DNA of 64,000 nucleotides from Candidatus Defluviicoccus seviourii (GCA_900609035.2 UXAT02000053.1:1-64000); one strand, 5' to 3'. Positions 9,362-17,316 are shown, counted from the stretch's first letter. The notes: generated by a model from the sequence alone, not told the origin. Translations and numbers: made by a program.

Positions 9362-10831
9362 TTAACCGCCCATGGCCAGGCCGAGTTCGAGGCCGAGGTC
9401 AATGCCGCCCTTCGGCCGCACGGCCTCAACCCGCGTGCCTTTCGGCGCCCCTTCCAACCGCACCACGATCTCGCCTCCCACCTCCTGCCGGCCCGCCCGG
9501 CCAAGCCGGTCAATGCCGGCGCCGCCGGCCAGGTTGGGATCGCCGCCACCGGCCCCCTTGGCCTGCCCCCCCAGCCACTTGCCGACCGTCGACATCGTGC
9601 CGCCCAGCGCTTCCGCCACCGGCCGCAGCACGACGCCGAGCTTGTTGACGACGCCCGCCAGGGTCTCAAACAGTGCCACCAGCGGCGGCCCGGCCACCTG
9701 CCACAGGCCCACCATCAGGTCGAACACGCCCTGGGCCAGCGGCTGCAGGAACTGGAACGTCTCGCCCAGCCACTCCACGGCCCGCGCCAGCTCCTGACCG
9801 ACGTCGCGTGCCTGCGGCATCCACCCCAGGAGTGTCTGCCCCAACTCACGCCCAGCCGCGAGCCCTGCCTCGAACCGCGGCGCCAGCGGCGCCAGCGCCT
9901 CGCCGATCGATTGAATAACGGCCCAGACAGCCGATAGCGCGTCGCGTGCCATCCCGCCGGCCGCCACCAGGGCGCGGCCGATGGTATCCGCGAGCGCCTG
10001 CAGCTGCCCCGTCTCCCGCAGCCGCGCGACCAGTGCCAACACCTCACTGAGCCCCTGTTTGAACATATCCAGCACGCCGGCATCGCCGATCATCTGCTGG
10101 AACCGCTGCCACTCCGAGCCGAGCGATGACATCAGGCCGTTGAAGGTCTGGCTGCGCTTCTGCATCGCTCCGCCGTACTTCTCGTTCCAGATCGCGCTCA
10201 AGGTGGCCTCGATCTGCGCCCGGCTCTCCGCCTTGGCGCTCTTCGTCATCTGCTTGCCGCCAGCGGTGTAGCTATAGACGATGCTATCCCCGGTCTTGCG
10301 CGCGACGATGCCGAACTCCTTCAGCCGCTCGTTCTCGCCCGTCACCGCGTCCGCCACAGCCTCCACCGCCTGGCTCAGCGGCTTGTTCATCGCCGCCGCG
10401 GTGTCACCCAGCGTCCGCAACAGGCCCTTGGTCGGGTCGAGGCCGTAGGAGCGCAGCTGGACGTAGGCGTCCGTCAGCTGCTGCAGGTCGTAAGGCGTTT
10501 CCGCCTCGACCTGATTGAGCCACTGGAAGGCGCCGCGCGCCTTGTCCGCGGACCCCTCGACGACCTCCAGGACCGCGGCAAAATCCTCGAATTGCGCCGA
10601 CGTGCGCACGATCGTCCGCCCGGCGGCGGCCACCGCCAGGCCGGCGCCGGAGTAGACGGCGGCGCCTAAGTAGGCTGCCGTCTTGCCGATGCCGATCGCA
10701 GCGCGGCCGAACCCGGCCGCAGCGCCGCCCACGCGCTGCGCAACGCTGCCGACCTGGGCGCCGATCCGCTGCAGCGGCCGCGTCGCCTGGTCGATCGCCT
10801 TGAACACCATGGAGACGGTGTACTGAGCCAC
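9362..10831 (-). CDS. Tail tape measure protein (Mu gp42-like)
   Basis: 489 residues. An N-terminal segment (FKAIDQATRPLQRIGAQVG, about residues 11-29) is the usual tape-measure start, followed by a long helical, Ala-rich body and a tail that binds the baseplate (residues about 440-489, GGDPNLAGGAGIDRLGR). The middle carries ETPYDLQQLTDAYVQLRSYGLDP, common to phage tape measures. It sets tail length and helps inject DNA. It follows directly after the frameshifted chaperone, as in nearly all tailed phages. Confidence 0.92.
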   Translation of the reverse strand: MAQYTVSMVFKAIDQATRPLQRIGAQVGSVAQRVGGAAAGFGRAAIGIGKTAAYLGAAVYSGAGLAVAAAGRTIVRTSAQFEDFAAVLEVVEGSADKARGAFQWLNQVEAETPYDLQQLTDAYVQLRSYGLDPTKGLLRTLGDTAAAMNKPLSQAVEAVADAVTGENERLKEFGIVARKTGDSIVYSYTAGGKQMTKSAKAESRAQIEATLSAIWNEKYGGAMQKRSQTFNGLMSSLGSEWQRFQQMIGDAGVLDMFKQGLSEVLALVARLRETGQLQALADTIGRALVAAGGMARDALSAVWAVIQSIGEALAPLAPRFEAGLAAGRELGQTLLGWMPQARDVGQELARAVEWLGETFQFLQPLAQGVFDLMVGLWQVAGPPLVALFETLAGVVNKLGVVLRPVAEALGGTMSTVGKWLGGQAKGAGGGDPNLAGGAGIDRLGRAGRQEVGGEIVVRLEGAPKGTRVEAVRPKGGIDLGLELGLAMGG

Positions 10832-10851
10832 GTCGGTTCACCCCTGCCGGC

Positions 10852-11252
10852 TCAACTCCTGCCGGCGTTTGCCCAGGCTGCCAGCTGCTGGTGCCACCAG
10901 GACAGCTCGGCCACGGTCATCTCCCCGACCTCCCGCGGGCTTACCCCGCCGGCGAAGACGAGCTCGCGGGCGGCCCGCTCCCAGCCATCGGGGGCAAGCC
11001 CAAGAAAGGGACGCATGCGGCTGCCACCTCGATCCCTTCTGCCACCGTCAACTCGCCCAGCGCCGAGGCCGGCACGTTCGCGGCCCGCGCGACCGCGGCG
11101 AGCAGGTCGCCGGCAGCCAGCGTCAACCCCTGCTCTGACAGCCTGAGATTGAGGTCCGCCAGGTCCTTCAATTTGAGCGAGCGGACGGTCAGCGTCGTCC
11201 GCTCTTCGCCCATGACGGTGATCGGCCGCGGCAGGGTGATCGTGGTGGTCAT
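10852..11252 (-). CDS. Tail assembly chaperone -1 frameshift product (gpG-T/gp41' type)
   Basis: The zero frame is read from 11252 to about 11004, then the -1 frame continues to a TGA at 10854-10852. The new part reads through DGWERAARELVFAGGVS and PREVGEMTVAELSWWHQQL to WANAGRS. This is a helical C-terminal module rich in Trp with no stop, exactly where tail chaperone extensions are found. Total about 133 residues. The extension is absent from a plain ORF call because it has no start codon of its own. The slip is inferred from the heptamer and reading-frame layout. Confidence 0.8.
10941..11252 (-). CDS. Tail assembly chaperone, Mu gp41 (short, zero-frame product)
   Basis: 103 residues. MTTTITLPRPITVMGEERTT followed by LTVRSLKLKDLADLNLRLSE matches the Mu gp41 / E-like tail assembly chaperone family. 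It binds the tape measure during tube assembly and is absent from virions in related phages. It sits between the tail tube and tape measure. A perfect slippery heptamer near the 3' end lets a minority of ribosomes enter the -1 frame (separate entry). The last ~20 zero-frame residues are simple Ser/Pro/Gly sequence, as expected downstream of such a site. Confidence 0.85.
   Translation of the reverse strand: MTTTITLPRPITVMGEERTTLTVRSLKLKDLADLNLRLSEQGLTLAAGDLLAAVARAANVPASALGELTVAEGIEVAAACVPFLGLPPMAGSGPPASSSSPAG
11004..11010 (-). other. Programmed -1 frameshift site (slippery heptamer CCCTTTC)
   Basis: On the minus strand the gp41 gene reads C CCT TTC in the zero frame, a perfect X XXY YYZ heptamer. 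Both tRNAs can re-pair after a one-base slip (CCC and TTT). The -1 frame is then open for 50 codons with chaperone-like sequence, while the zero frame stops after about 21 more codons. This is the conserved tail-gene frameshift of dsDNA phages. Confidence 0.8.
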
Positions 11253-11255
11253 GGC

Positions 11256-11630
11256 CTACGCCTCCGCCAGCTGCTCTTCCGCGCCCAAGGCCTCGAAGCG
11301 GATCGAGATTTCCCCCTCCTCGGCAGAGATATCGCCCTCACCGGCGAACCAGGCGTTGTTGAAGATGATCGTCTTGCCGCTGGCGAGCACGAGCTGCACG
11401 GTGGTGTCCGTCAGATCGCGTAACCCCGCGACATCGAAATCGCCGCGGTCGGTCGCCTTGCACTCGACATAGGGCACCATCAGCTCCTCCTTGAAGCCGT
11501 GCACCCGGTCGGCGCCGACCACGGCCGAGCGGTTCACACCACCCAGCGAGTAGGTGACGTCGCCCTTCACATCGATCAGCTCGCCGCCGACATAGAACTG
11601 CAGCCGGCCGGCGCGGCGCGTGTTGGCCAT
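11256..11630 (-). CDS. Tail tube protein (Mu gpM)
   Basis: 124 residues. GRLQFYVGGELIDVKGDVTYSLGG near the N-terminus, VHGFKEELMVPYVECKATDRGDFDV in the middle, and VQLVLASGKTIIFNNAW are the characteristic blocks of the gpM / phage tail tube family (DUF2597-like). It forms the hexameric inner tube inside the contractile sheath. It starts 11 bases after the sheath stop. Confidence 0.9.
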   Translation of the reverse strand: MANTRRAGRLQFYVGGELIDVKGDVTYSLGGVNRSAVVGADRVHGFKEELMVPYVECKATDRGDFDVAGLRDLTDTTVQLVLASGKTIIFNNAWFAGEGDISAEEGEISIRFEALGAEEQLAEA

Positions 11631-11641
11631 TCAACCCTCCT

Positions 11642-13123
11642 CTAGTGCAGAAACTGGACGCGGGCAGCGAAGACGAACATCTGGCCGACGAACCGCGGCC
11701 GCAGGAGCGCGTTGACCCGCGTGCGATCGGTCTCATCCCGCTCGACGAAGCTGTCCGCCTTGAAGGCTCGGAAGTCGGAGAGAATCCCCCGCGTCTCGCC
11801 CTCGCGATAGTGGGCCAGGATTTCCCCCATGATGATCTTGGGTGTCGCCACCCGCTGGCCGGCACCAAAGCGATCGCCGTCATTGGCGAGCTTGTGGCGG
11901 CCGAAGCGCGCCGCAATCCGGGCCCGGAGCGTGTAGCGGTACCAGGCGATCATTTTCATCGTCTCGATCTGCAGGTACGCTGGGTCTTCCGCCCCCAGTG
12001 CCGTCTGCTGATAGCCGGTGATCGTCCGTGACAAGACCGCGCGGCCGGCGGGGTCGACCGTCCAGGTCGAAATCCCGTCGTAGAGGAGCGCGTTTTGCTC
12101 CTCCTGCGTGAAGCGGTCAGCCGCCGCCGGCGGCAATAACCCCCCCGCACCACCGGCCGGGATGGTCAGTGCCGTCACCGGCACCGCTGGGTCCTGCTTG
12201 GCGCTGGCGACTGCGTGCGCGGCGCCGGCTGCGGCCCACCCTTCAAGCGGTGAGGCGGCCTGATAGAAGCCCCAGGTCGTCAGGTGCGGCGAATTGCGTG
12301 CCGCGCCCGCCGCAGAGAGTTGGGCGGCGGTGCCGGCCCGCGCCGTGTACGCGTGCGCGTCCTTGGCGATGAGGGGCCCAAACCGGCTCGCGCACTCAGC
12401 TTCCAGCGCGGTCAGGCTGGCGCCGTCCGTGTAGGGGCAGATGATGTCGGTGTACCAGGTGTCACCCATCGCCGCGAGCGCGTCGCTGATGTCCGGGTTG
12501 CCGCTGCCGGCGGTGCCGTTGGCAATCGCAAGCGTCATCCCCGGCGGCAGCGCCTCGCCGTCGTAGAAGCTGGCGCGCACATCCAGCGCCTGGCCCAGCT
12601 CGCCCTTGTGACGGGCGGTCAACGTGACAACCGCGCCAACCGCAGCGGCCGTGAACGGGATCATCGCGTCCGCCGTGATGGCCGCCGCGATAGCGCTGGC
12701 CGTGGTGGCAGCAGCCTGCCCCGCCGGCACAGCGATGCGCACCCGCTCGCCGCCCAGGTAGAGGGCAAGCGTCCCGGCGGCAGCGACAGTGCCGCCGATG
12801 GTGAGCGTCTTGGTTGCAGCGACCCCGGCGCCGTCATCGGCGAGCGGGATTGCCCACATTTCCGAGCGCGCATCGATCGCCCGGTAAGAGAGGATCATCC
12901 GGTGCAGCATGCTGCCGCGGCCGACCAATGGCTCGGCGGCGCGGGCATCGAACACGCGGACCGGGGCGCCGGCTTCCGCCGTGCCCGCTGTCAGCTTCTG
13001 GCCCAACAGGAGCACCCGCACCGGCACCCCCGGCTCGGCGCGCGCTGCCGCCGAGGGGTCGATCTCGATGTACTGGCCGGGGACCCGGATATCGATCGGG
13101 ATGGCATCAAAACTGATCGGCAT
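11642..13123 (-). CDS. Contractile tail sheath protein (Mu gpL)
   Basis: 493 residues. The N-terminus ISFDAIPIDIRVPGQYIEID and the block GRGSMLHRMILSYRAIDARSEMW are diagnostic for the Mu gpL sheath. The C-terminal domain ends TRVNALLRPRFVGQMFVFAARVQF. Expected length is about 495, so it looks complete. It identifies the phage as a myovirus-type Mu relative. The adjacent tube gene is in the same operon. Confidence 0.95.
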   Translation of the reverse strand: MPISFDAIPIDIRVPGQYIEIDPSAAARAEPGVPVRVLLLGQKLTAGTAEAGAPVRVFDARAAEPLVGRGSMLHRMILSYRAIDARSEMWAIPLADDGAGVAATKTLTIGGTVAAAGTLALYLGGERVRIAVPAGQAAATTASAIAAAITADAMIPFTAAAVGAVVTLTARHKGELGQALDVRASFYDGEALPPGMTLAIANGTAGSGNPDISDALAAMGDTWYTDIICPYTDGASLTALEAECASRFGPLIAKDAHAYTARAGTAAQLSAAGAARNSPHLTTWGFYQAASPLEGWAAAGAAHAVASAKQDPAVPVTALTIPAGGAGGLLPPAAADRFTQEEQNALLYDGISTWTVDPAGRAVLSRTITGYQQTALGAEDPAYLQIETMKMIAWYRYTLRARIAARFGRHKLANDGDRFGAGQRVATPKIIMGEILAHYREGETRGILSDFRAFKADSFVERDETDRTRVNALLRPRFVGQMFVFAARVQFLH

Positions 13124-13126
13124 CGC

Positions 13127-13312
13127 CTAATTCTCCTCCCCGGGAATGGTGTCTGGGGCCACAATCTCGACATCGCCCTGCGCGAGGCGCCGCCGCCAGT
13201 AGCTGCTGTCCGGCACCAAGGCACCCTCGGATGCCAGTGTCATCGCCGGCCGCGAAGGGTCACGCACCAGCCGGTCAGGCCCGGTCGGGCGGACATGAAG
13301 TGTGTTCGTCAC
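13127..13312 (-). CDS. Small structural protein, Mu gp38 / DUF2635
   Basis: 61 residues. It carries LHVRPTGPDRLVRDPSRPAM and ends with SYWRRRLAQGDVEIV, matching DUF2635, a short protein found directly before the sheath gene in Mu-like phages. The conserved motif pattern is V(R)P... then an SxYWxRRLxxGDVE end. Function unknown. A close gap on both sides supports cotranscription. Confidence 0.88.
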   Translation of the reverse strand: MTNTLHVRPTGPDRLVRDPSRPAMTLASEGALVPDSSYWRRRLAQGDVEIVAPDTIPGEEN

Positions 13313-13315
13313 GCT

Positions 13316-13927
13316 CTAAGGTTCCTCTTGCAGCACGACGTCATCGCGGACATCCGCGGCCGTGGTCGGCAATGGCGGGGCCGCCGCAACGCCGGCCGGC
13401 ACGTCGTAGTCGATGTGAACGAGACCGAGTTCGTCGAGCGCGGCGACATCCGCATCGCGCTCGGCCGTGCTCTCGTAGGTCGTGTGAAAGTCGTGGGCGT
13501 AGACGGTCATGTTGTCCCGGGTCAGGACCGGCGTTACCCGGCCTGGCGCCAGCGGATCGATCGCGAGGCCGAACGTCTGGCCGATCAACAGCGCACGCAC
13601 AGCCTCCAGGATGTCATAGGCTCCGGCGTCCGCTACACCGCCGCCCAGCCGGCCGGCCGGCTCCCCGCGGCGCTGCTCGACCGCGACCACCACCGTGAAC
13701 ACCGGCTCGTGCCGGTAGGCGTCGTCCGCCAGCCGCGCCGGCTTCGGCTCACCGGCATAGAACAGCCACACCGCCGGGAACTGCGCCTTCAGTTGCGCCA
13801 GGTCGTTCAGCGCACCAGCGCCGGAGCCGGCGAACGAAGCGACGGTGCGCAAACTCGCGCCGGCCCGCCCAGCCGCATTCCCGGCCGCGACCCGCGCCAG
13901 TATCGCTTGTTCGATCGCGCTGATCAC
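13316..13927 (-). CDS. Tail terminator-like protein, Mu gp37 / DUF1834
   Basis: 203 residues. IEQAILARVAAGNA at the N-terminus, the block FPAVWLFYAGEPKPARLADDAYRHEPVFTVVVAVEQ near residues 50-90, and YDILEAVRALLIGQ near 105 match the gp37 family. Members of this family are thought to cap the tail or join head to tail. It lies between an HU-like gene and gp38, where gp37 normally sits after gpG; the HU gene is an extra. Confidence 0.85.
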   Translation of the reverse strand: MISAIEQAILARVAAGNAAGRAGASLRTVASFAGSGAGALNDLAQLKAQFPAVWLFYAGEPKPARLADDAYRHEPVFTVVVAVEQRRGEPAGRLGGGVADAGAYDILEAVRALLIGQTFGLAIDPLAPGRVTPVLTRDNMTVYAHDFHTTYESTAERDADVAALDELGLVHIDYDVPAGVAAAPPLPTTAADVRDDVVLQEEP

Positions 13928-13942
13928 GGCCGCTCTGCCTGG

Positions 13943-14239
13943 TTACGCATCGACCGCGCCGTCAAATACCCCAGCCAGCCGCTCCCTCAGCGCCTTGGCA
14001 GGCCGAAAGCGCACACGCCGGCCTGCTGGCACCTCGGTCCTGTTGCCGCTCGGGCTGGGCACACTGCGCGCGGCCGTGGCCACGACAGCGAAGGAACCGA
14101 CCCCAGGCAACTTGATTTCGCCGCCGGCAGCCAGCGTGGCAACCATCTGGCGGCGGAGCCCTTCGAGCGCCGCCTCCGACTGAGCCAGCGAGAGGCAGGA
14201 GGCGCGGGAGACGGCAGCGATCAATTCGGCGTAGGTCAT
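13943..14239 (-). CDS. HU/IHF-family DNA-binding protein
   Basis: 98 residues from ATG 14239, preceded by AGGAG at eight bases. It has the HU layout: an N-terminal helical part (YAELIAAVSRASCLSLAQ), GGEIKLPGVGSFAVVATAARS as the first strands, a beta-arm tip with SGNRTEVPAGRR, and the C-terminal FRPAKALRERL. The arm tip holds the usual Pro-like turn region. It lies inside the morphogenesis cluster between gpG and gp37. HU assists Mu transposition and could also organise DNA in the head; either role here is inference. Confidence 0.85.
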   Translation of the reverse strand: MTYAELIAAVSRASCLSLAQSEAALEGLRRQMVATLAAGGEIKLPGVGSFAVVATAARSVPSPSGNRTEVPAGRRVRFRPAKALRERLAGVFDGAVDA

Positions 14240-14264
14240 GGGAGAGGCTCCTGTTTGCAAGTCA

Positions 14265-14714
14265 TCACAGCACGCGGTCGAGTGCGGCGCGGACGATCTC
14301 GCGCACCGCATCCTCATCGTCCATGCCCAGCGCCGGGATCGGCAGGGAGGGCCGGGCCGGGATCGCCCCGCGGCCGAACTGATGTGTTGCGGCATAAACG
14401 AGGCCTTCCCCAACCTCGACCTGCCGGGGGGCGGGGGTGTGAGTCAGAGACGCGCGCAAGTGCCCGTCGAAGGTGAGGATCCGCTCCTTGCCCGCCTTGG
14501 CCTTGGCGCGCGCCGTGGCCGGCGCCAGCGCCGCCCAAGGGACACCATCTGGCCCCCGCTCGTCCTCGAACCGCATGTGTGCGTTTGCCACCAGCGCACC
14601 GCCGACCTCGTCCATGACGTCGGTGAGGTCCGATGTGCGCCGCTCGATGCGCTCCAGCGCAGCCCTGACATCAGCCAGCCCGGTGACGGTGACGGAAGCG
14701 CCCACGCCGGTCAT
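14265..14714 (-). CDS. Virion morphogenesis / tail completion protein (Mu gpG)
   Basis: 149 residues. Sequence blocks VRAALERIERRTSDLTDVMDEVGGAL, then RFEDERGPDGVPWAALAP and an RILTFDGHLRASLTH segment, fit the phage virion morphogenesis family that includes Mu gpG. Near the C-terminus is ATHQFGRGAIPARPSLPIP, typical of this family (HQ-G-IPARP). It overlaps the previous gene by four bases (ATGA). Expected role in head completion or tail joining. Confidence 0.9.
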   Translation of the reverse strand: MTGVGASVTVTGLADVRAALERIERRTSDLTDVMDEVGGALVANAHMRFEDERGPDGVPWAALAPATARAKAKAGKERILTFDGHLRASLTHTPAPRQVEVGEGLVYAATHQFGRGAIPARPSLPIPALGMDDEDAVREIVRAALDRVL

Positions 14715-15193
14715 TGGCCCCCACCCTCAGCCTTGGGGCCGCTTGTGCTGGCTGGCGGCAGCATGAGAGCGGCTTCCGGTAGGGTAGGTGCAGGCGACCC
14801 CTCGGTCGCGTTTTTTCCCCGACCAGTTCCGTGATTTCCGGACTGGGGGGCCGTTCTGGCGTTGAGGGTAGCCACGTTTCGCCGCGCGGCCTCCCGGCGC
14901 CCCTCACTCACCTCACTGCGCCATGGGTTCCTCCCCATCCGAAACGGCCAGCTCGGGCAGGTGACGGCGGTGCAAAGCCGCACCTCCGCCGGTTGCCCAC
15001 TTGAGCAATCGAGGCAGCGCAGCCGGATCGCCTTCAACGGGCTCATCGGCGTGTGCCCGGCGGCGGTCAGCTCCTCACGGCTCACAAATCGCGGGTCGCG
15101 GCCGACAAACAGCGGATGTTCGCCCTCCAGCAGCGCGAATTGAGATTCACTGCGGGTGGCGAGTGGGCCGATCGGACGACGGGGCACCCCCAT
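14711..15193 (-). CDS. Conserved phage protein with four-cysteine motif
   Basis: 160 residues from ATG 15193. The core has RCLDCSSGQPAEVRLCTAVTC, a C-x2-C-x10-C-x4-C pattern, then PSWPFRMGRNPWR (about residues 58-93). I recall this motif in small proteins encoded by many prophages; the four cysteines may bind a metal. The C-terminal half is polar and low in complexity. It lies between gp36 and gpG. Function unknown; there is no equivalent in Mu at this place. Confidence 0.7.
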   Translation of the reverse strand: MGVPRRPIGPLATRSESQFALLEGEHPLFVGRDPRFVSREELTAAGHTPMSPLKAIRLRCLDCSSGQPAEVRLCTAVTCPSWPFRMGRNPWRSEVSEGRREAARRNVATLNARTAPQSGNHGTGRGKNATEGSPAPTLPEAALMLPPASTSGPKAEGGGQ

Positions 15194-15195
15194 GA

Positions 15196-15615
15196 TCAAA
15201 GCCCGATCGTCGCGCGGCTGAAGACAGGCTCGGGGCCAGCGTGCCTTGGCGCCCCTTGCGGGGCTGCGGCCGCGGCCGAGAGATCGCCGAGCACAACCCG
15301 GCCGGCGGCGAGCGCCGCCAGCCAGTCGCGCTCGCGTTTGGCTTCCGCGTCGACCGCCTCGGTCGGCCGGTCGGCATAGAGGTAGCGCCGCGCCAGGATG
15401 CAGCAGCAGGTCTTGAGCCGCTCCGGCGTGCTGGTGAGCGGCAGCACATAGCGGGCCGCCAGATGGGAGTCGATTTCGGCGGCCGCGTCGGCAAGTGCGC
15501 GGGTGACGGTGTCGGCGGACGCCACGCCGGCCGGTGGATCGGCGCGGTCGGTCAGCTGGATCAGCTCCAGCGCGCCGTACCGCTCCTCCAGATCCGCCTG
15601 CGTGGCATACGCCAT
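15196..15615 (-). CDS. Head-tail connector protein, Mu gp36 / DUF1320
   Basis: 139 residues. It begins MAYATQADLEERYGALELIQLTDR and continues with TRALADAAAEIDSHLAARYVLPL, the classic DUF1320 start, which resembles HK97-type head-tail adaptors. The C-terminal tail after about residue 100 is Ala-rich. It is the first gene after a hairpin-bearing gap following the head genes. Expected to join the portal to the tail. Confidence 0.92.
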   Translation of the reverse strand: MAYATQADLEERYGALELIQLTDRADPPAGVASADTVTRALADAAAEIDSHLAARYVLPLTSTPERLKTCCCILARRYLYADRPTEAVDAEAKRERDWLAALAAGRVVLGDLSAAAAAPQGAPRHAGPEPVFSRATIGL

Positions 15616-15675
15616 GCCTCAAACCCTCGGTTACCCGCCGGCCTTGCCGGCATCATCAAAGTCCAGGGCGGGACG

Positions 15676-15731
15676 CCCGCCGGCGGGAAGAAGGGGGTGG
15701 CGAGGGCAAGGCGCCGGATCCTGCCCTCGCC
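15676..15731 (-). terminator. Strong hairpins between head and connector genes
   Basis: In the 158-base gap between the 75-residue gene and gp36, GGCGAGGGCA (15,699-15,708) pairs perfectly with TGCCCTCGCC (15,722-15,731) across a 13-base loop. A 12-base GC palindrome (CCCGCCGGCGGG, 15,676-15,687) follows on the minus strand. There is no T-tract, so it may attenuate rather than end transcription, or stabilise the capsid message. Confidence 0.5.
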
Positions 15732-15773
15732 TTGGGGGCGGGGGGTTTCGACCCGACCGCCCCAGGGATTGGG

Positions 15774-16001
15774 TTATTCAGCCGCCGGCTCTGGCTCGAT
15801 CGGTGTTAGCGTGCCGCAGGCGACGAGGTACGCGATCTGATCAGCGGTGAACATCGCCCCCGGCACGGTGTCGCCGGGGATGCACGGCGTGCCGTCGTGC
15901 AACAGCGGCGACTGGACGACGTAGCGCGGGCCAGTATCCGCCACGTCCTTGCCCGCCCCGTCCTCAGGCACGTCCTCAGGCACGGTTTTTGGCCGCGCCA
16001 T
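15774..16001 (-). CDS. Small conserved phage protein downstream of major capsid
   Basis: 75 residues from ATG 16001, which overlaps the capsid stop by one base (TGATG). The second half reads DTGPRYVVQSPLLHDGTPCIPGD then FTADQIAYLVACGTLTPIE. It matches a class of short proteins often next to Mu-like capsids, with a beta-rich N-terminal half and a terminal helix. The first 20 residues are acidic and repetitive. Function unknown; possibly a head-completion or minor decoration protein. Confidence 0.65.
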   Translation of the reverse strand: MARPKTVPEDVPEDGAGKDVADTGPRYVVQSPLLHDGTPCIPGDTVPGAMFTADQIAYLVACGTLTPIEPEPAAE

Positions 16002-16933
16002 CAGGCCACCGCGTCCTGGACGAAGTAGGCCGCCATCGGCGCCGTGATCAGCTCCTTCAGGTACTCGGCCTCGCGGACGCGGGTGGCGCCCTTGGCCCCC
16101 ATCTTCGGCTCCGGCATCGTGCCGGAGATCGGGGTGCCCCACTGGGCGGTGTAGCCGAACGTCAGCGCGGCGCGGTTCGTCACCGGCGCCCGGCAGAACA
16201 GCAGGGCGTGCTTGCCCCAGCAGCGCGCCAGCGTGGCGCTCTGGCCGTACTTGGCGGTGTTGAGGCGCGCTTCGCCAACCAGGATCTCCTGCAGGCCGAA
16301 CATCACGGCGACCGCGCCCAAGGAGGCCACGCCACCGCTCACCGCCTGCGCCGTCACGCCCTGCAGCACCTTCGGGTGCGTCGACAGGGCCGACCACACC
16401 TCAGCGCCAACCACCATCACGTTGGGCCGCATCACGGCCGCCAGCAGGCCGGTCTGGATGTCAGACACGGGGTTAGAGTTGCTCTTGTCGGACCACTGCG
16501 AGGTCCCGCTGAGCTGCGTCTTGAAGCCCGCGGCATAGGCGCCAGCCGCCATCACCATGTCGGCGACGCGCTTTTCGCGGGCGCGGCGGTTGGCGTCGAT
16601 CAGCAACATCTGGTGGTCGCCGACCGTGTCGTCGCCAGGCCCCTGATTGTCGATGTCCTCCTGCGGGATGACGGCGTCGTAGCCGTAGCCGATGGTGGTC
16701 GCGGTCGCCTCGGTGTGGCCGATATTGATCACCGCCGGCTCCGCCAGGCGGCCGATCTCGTTCGCCGGCACCCGGAAGGTATCCTCGACCGCGAAAACCT
16801 TGTGCTTGAAGGTCTGTTTGCCGACGGTGATCCGCGGCAGGACCTTGTCGGCGATGTAGCTCGGGTTGTGGTAGGCGATCGAGACCGCCACCATCGCGGG
16901 ATCGACGGGGAAATTCGCGAGATTATCGACCAT
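16001..16933 (-). CDS. Major capsid protein (HK97-type; gpT position)
   Basis: 310 residues. Start MVDNLANFPVDPAMVAVSIAYHNPSYIADKVLP is typical of the phage major capsid E/gpT-like families. Other markers are FRVPANEIGRLAEPAVINIG, then DYDAVIP-like YGYDAVIPQEDIDNQGP near residue 92, and a C-terminal TRVREAEYLKELITAP. It follows the decoration protein gene by four bases and precedes the head-tail connector group. It forms the icosahedral shell. Confidence 0.9.
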   Translation of the reverse strand: MVDNLANFPVDPAMVAVSIAYHNPSYIADKVLPRITVGKQTFKHKVFAVEDTFRVPANEIGRLAEPAVINIGHTEATATTIGYGYDAVIPQEDIDNQGPGDDTVGDHQMLLIDANRRAREKRVADMVMAAGAYAAGFKTQLSGTSQWSDKSNSNPVSDIQTGLLAAVMRPNVMVVGAEVWSALSTHPKVLQGVTAQAVSGGVASLGAVAVMFGLQEILVGEARLNTAKYGQSATLARCWGKHALLFCRAPVTNRAALTFGYTAQWGTPISGTMPEPKMGAKGATRVREAEYLKELITAPMAAYFVQDAVA

Positions 16934-16936
16934 CGG

Positions 16937-17314
16937 TCAGGCCCCCTGGATCTGCTGCGGTGCCAGCAGCACCGGGATGATGTCGCCGCTCGCGGCCGAG
17001 ACCATTGCAACACCCGCAACGCGGTTGTTGACGCCAGCTGCCGGCGCCGCGGCAACGGCCTTGCCGTCAGAGTCCGCCGTCACCAGGCTCCCGCGGGTAA
17101 TGTTCCCGCCGGCCTCGACATCGGCAATGCCGGTAAGGACGACACTGACCCGCGCGCCGGAGGCGGCGTCGAGCTCGGTGGCCGCGCCGATGATCAGGTC
17201 GGTGGCCGCGGCGGCCTGCACGACCGTGGCGTCCGCCGCGCCGAACTTCACCAGCCGGCGCCTGGTAACGGCGCCGCCGGTGGTAAAGGCTTTGATCAGG
17301 CCTGGGTTGCTCAT
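16937..17314 (-). CDS. Head decoration / capsid cement protein
   Basis: 125 residues from ATG 17314 (GTG 17320 overlaps the gpI stop and is an alternative). GLIKAFTTGGAVTRRRLVKFG and the run DLIIGAATELDAASGARVSVVLTGIADVEAGGNITRGSLV match the DUF2190/gpD-like small beta proteins that stabilise expanded capsids. It lies between the protease/scaffold and major capsid, the normal place. RBS GGGGAGAG is seven bases from the ATG. Confidence 0.82.
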   Translation of the reverse strand: MSNPGLIKAFTTGGAVTRRRLVKFGAADATVVQAAAATDLIIGAATELDAASGARVSVVLTGIADVEAGGNITRGSLVTADSDGKAVAAAPAAGVNNRVAGVAMVSAASGDIIPVLLAPQQIQGA

Positions 17315-17316
17315 CG

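Noticed and set aside
12284..14476. 730-residue plus-strand open frame antisense to the sheath, gp38, gp37 and HU genes
   Set aside because: Antisense to four clear minus-strand genes, Arg/Gly-rich, no motif or RBS; long shadow frames are expected at this GC content.
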